The notes under the pieces were generated by a model that did not search any database, was not told the origin of the DNA, and saw only the letters and a program-made list of their open reading frames with translations. 44,468 nucleotides of DNA from Chitinophaga pinensis (GTDB lineage Bacteria; Bacteroidota; Bacteroidia; UKL13-3): NCBI GenBank assembly GCA_945873755.1, contig CAMCEM010000007.1:1-44468 (forward strand). The letters run 5' to 3'. The translations under genes were made by a program, and so were the position numbers. Of this stretch, positions 43,323 to 44,468 are shown in pieces; within the stretch, counting starts at the first letter, position 1, and each line of letters starts with the position of its first letter.

Positions 43323-44468
43323 ATGATTGCTTTAACTAATATAGCCTTTGAATTTGGTGGACGATACCTTTACCGCAACGCAAATTGGCACATAAAACCG
43401 AATGAACGCATAGCTTTAGTGGGCCGTAACGGAACAGGAAAATCGACTTTATTGCGAGTAATTAATGGCGAATACGGTTTAAGTGAAGGCACAATTAGCA
43501 AACCAAAGGATTTAACCATCGGGTTTTTAAATCAGGATAATTTAAGTTTTGAAACCGAAGATACCATTTTAAATGTAACCATGCAGGCTTTTAGTCGCGC
43601 TTTGTTTTTGGAAAAAGAAATTGAAGAAATTTTGGTTAAAATGGAAACCGACCATAGCATGGAAATTATTACCAAACTAAGCGATGCCCAAGAGGAATTT
43701 GATAGGTTGGATGGTTATAACATGAAGCATAAATGCGAAAAGGTGTTAGAAGGTTTAGGGTTTACCACTGCTCAATTACAACAGCCTTACAAAAAGTTTT
43801 CAGGAGGATGGCGTATGCGTGTAATGTTGGCTAAACTTTTATTACAAAATCCTGATTTATTAATGCTTGATGAGCCAACGAATCACTTGGATTTACCTAC
43901 TATTAAATGGTTAGAGGAATATTTAATTGGTTACCCAGGAACGGTTATAGTGGTAAGTCACGATATGGAGTTTTTGGATAAAATGACTAATAAAACGGTT
44001 GAAGTAGCCAACTCGAATATATATGAATACAGTGGCAATTATAGCTTTTACTTAAGTGCTAAAGACGAACGCTTGGATTTGCAACAACGCCAATTCGATA
44101 ACCAACAACAGTTTATTCGCGAGCAAGAACGTTTTATAGCGCGTTTTAAAGCCAAAGCAAGTAAGGCTACTGCTGCCCAAAGTAGGGTTAAAATGTTGGA
44201 TAAATTAGATAAAATTGAAGCACCAGAAGATGATAACTCTGCCATTAATATTCAGTTTAGAATAGGGCAACAAAGTAGTCGTTTAGTTGCAGAAATAAAT
44301 AATGTAAGCAAATCGTTCCCTGACATTGATATAGTAAAAAATGCAAATGCACGCATAGAACGTGGCGATAAAATTGCTTTGATTGGTGCAAACGGAAAAG
44401 GAAAATCTACTATGTTGCGCATAATTGCTGGTGCCGAAAAATATGAAGGTGAAGCTAAAATTGGTTTT
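43323..44468 (+). CDS. ABC-F family ATPase, 3' end beyond the window
   Basis: The frame is open from ATG at 43323 to the window edge (382 codons). ATPase domain 1 has Walker A GRNGTGKST (34-42), signature FSGGWRMRVMLAK, and Walker B LLMLDEPTNHLD, the ABC-F hallmark. A charged linker of the P-site tRNA-interaction type follows (RFIARFKAKASKATAAQSRVKMLDKLDK). Domain 2 begins and reaches its Walker A (GANGKGKST) just before the edge. There is no membrane segment. ABC-F proteins act on the ribosome, in translation regulation or antibiotic protection; this one looks like a housekeeping Uup/YdiF-like member. It lies divergent to sdhC after a G-poor repeat tract. Confidence 0.9.
   Translation, partial: MIALTNIAFEFGGRYLYRNANWHIKPNERIALVGRNGTGKSTLLRVINGEYGLSEGTISKPKDLTIGFLNQDNLSFETEDTILNVTMQAFSRALFLEKEIEEILVKMETDHSMEIITKLSDAQEEFDRLDGYNMKHKCEKVLEGLGFTTAQLQQPYKKFSGGWRMRVMLAKLLLQNPDLLMLDEPTNHLDLPTIKWLEEYLIGYPGTVIVVSHDMEFLDKMTNKTVEVANSNIYEYSGNYSFYLSAKDERLDLQQRQFDNQQQFIREQERFIARFKAKASKATAAQSRVKMLDKLDKIEAPEDDNSAINIQFRIGQQSSRLVAEINNVSKSFPDIDIVKNANARIERGDKIALIGANGKGKSTMLRIIAGAEKYEGEAKIGF

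Noticed and set aside
43323..44468. Broken or truncated ABC-F gene
   Set aside because: The frame is open without interruption up to the last base, so it is cut only by the window edge.
1..44468. tRNA, rRNA, riboswitch or replication-origin signals
   Set aside because: I looked in the intergenic stretches for tRNA-like cloverleaf motifs, conserved riboswitch cores and clustered DnaA-type boxes and found none that could be supported.

Overview
The window is AT-rich (roughly one third G+C by eye) and reads as chromosome of a member of the phylum Bacteroidota. The evidence is a type IX secretion type-B (gliding-motility, CHU_C-type) C-terminal domain at 36249-38951, a LruC-domain lipoprotein, a DUF5777 beta-barrel protein, a three-subunit succinate dehydrogenase in the order C-A-B, and several sites matching the Bacteroidota promoter pattern TTTG-N19-TAnnTTTG. 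Genus or family cannot be read from this sequence. No rRNA, tRNA, CRISPR array, prophage or transposase gene was seen.

Layout. 1-964: a DUF2975 membrane protein with its small YozG-like HTH partner, followed by a duplicated copy of the HTH gene's 3' end and a small inverted-repeat element. 1146-3320: LruC lipoprotein. 3559-6618: four-gene plus-strand run (ureohydrolase, RmlD-like reductase, small membrane protein, helix-hairpin-helix protein). 6646-9749: aminotransferase and an unusual fusion of an FAD monooxygenase with a DsbA/SpxH-like thiol protein. 10057-15108: acyl-CoA dehydrogenase, secreted cyclophilin, YqhD-like alcohol dehydrogenase, PaaN-like aldehyde dehydrogenase. 15155-17986: multi-PAS sensor kinase. 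18161-23933: nuoJKLMN, the membrane half of complex I without nuoA-I beside it. 23934-24845: repeat region with a 252-bp tandem duplication rich in palindromes and then a G-free tract. 24844-29148: nucleoid-associated protein, metF, a MazEF-type toxin-antitoxin pair, and an alpha/beta-hydrolase whose nucleophile serine is replaced by glycine.

29261-32777 is a compact six-gene minus-strand operon of lipoprotein c-type cytochromes, a DUF5777 beta-barrel, an L,D-transpeptidase and a YceI protein. It has a candidate promoter and a clear terminator, and looks like an uncharacterised cell-envelope redox module. 32842-35026: signal peptidase I and DapB. 35115-38951: a T9SS-exported protein with a flavoprotein gene directly behind it. 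39118-42784: sdhCAB. 42785-43322: palindromic and simple repeats. 43323-44468: an ABC-F ATPase cut by the right edge.

Taken together the cell respires (complex I, succinate dehydrogenase), oxidises acyl-CoAs and aldehydes, and exports proteins through T9SS. The least ordinary items are the cytochrome/DUF5777/YceI operon, the monooxygenase-DsbA fusion, the isolated nuoJKLMN block, the long G-free and C-free intergenic tracts, and the serine-less hydrolase. All functional calls come from reading motifs by eye, and no database search was possible.
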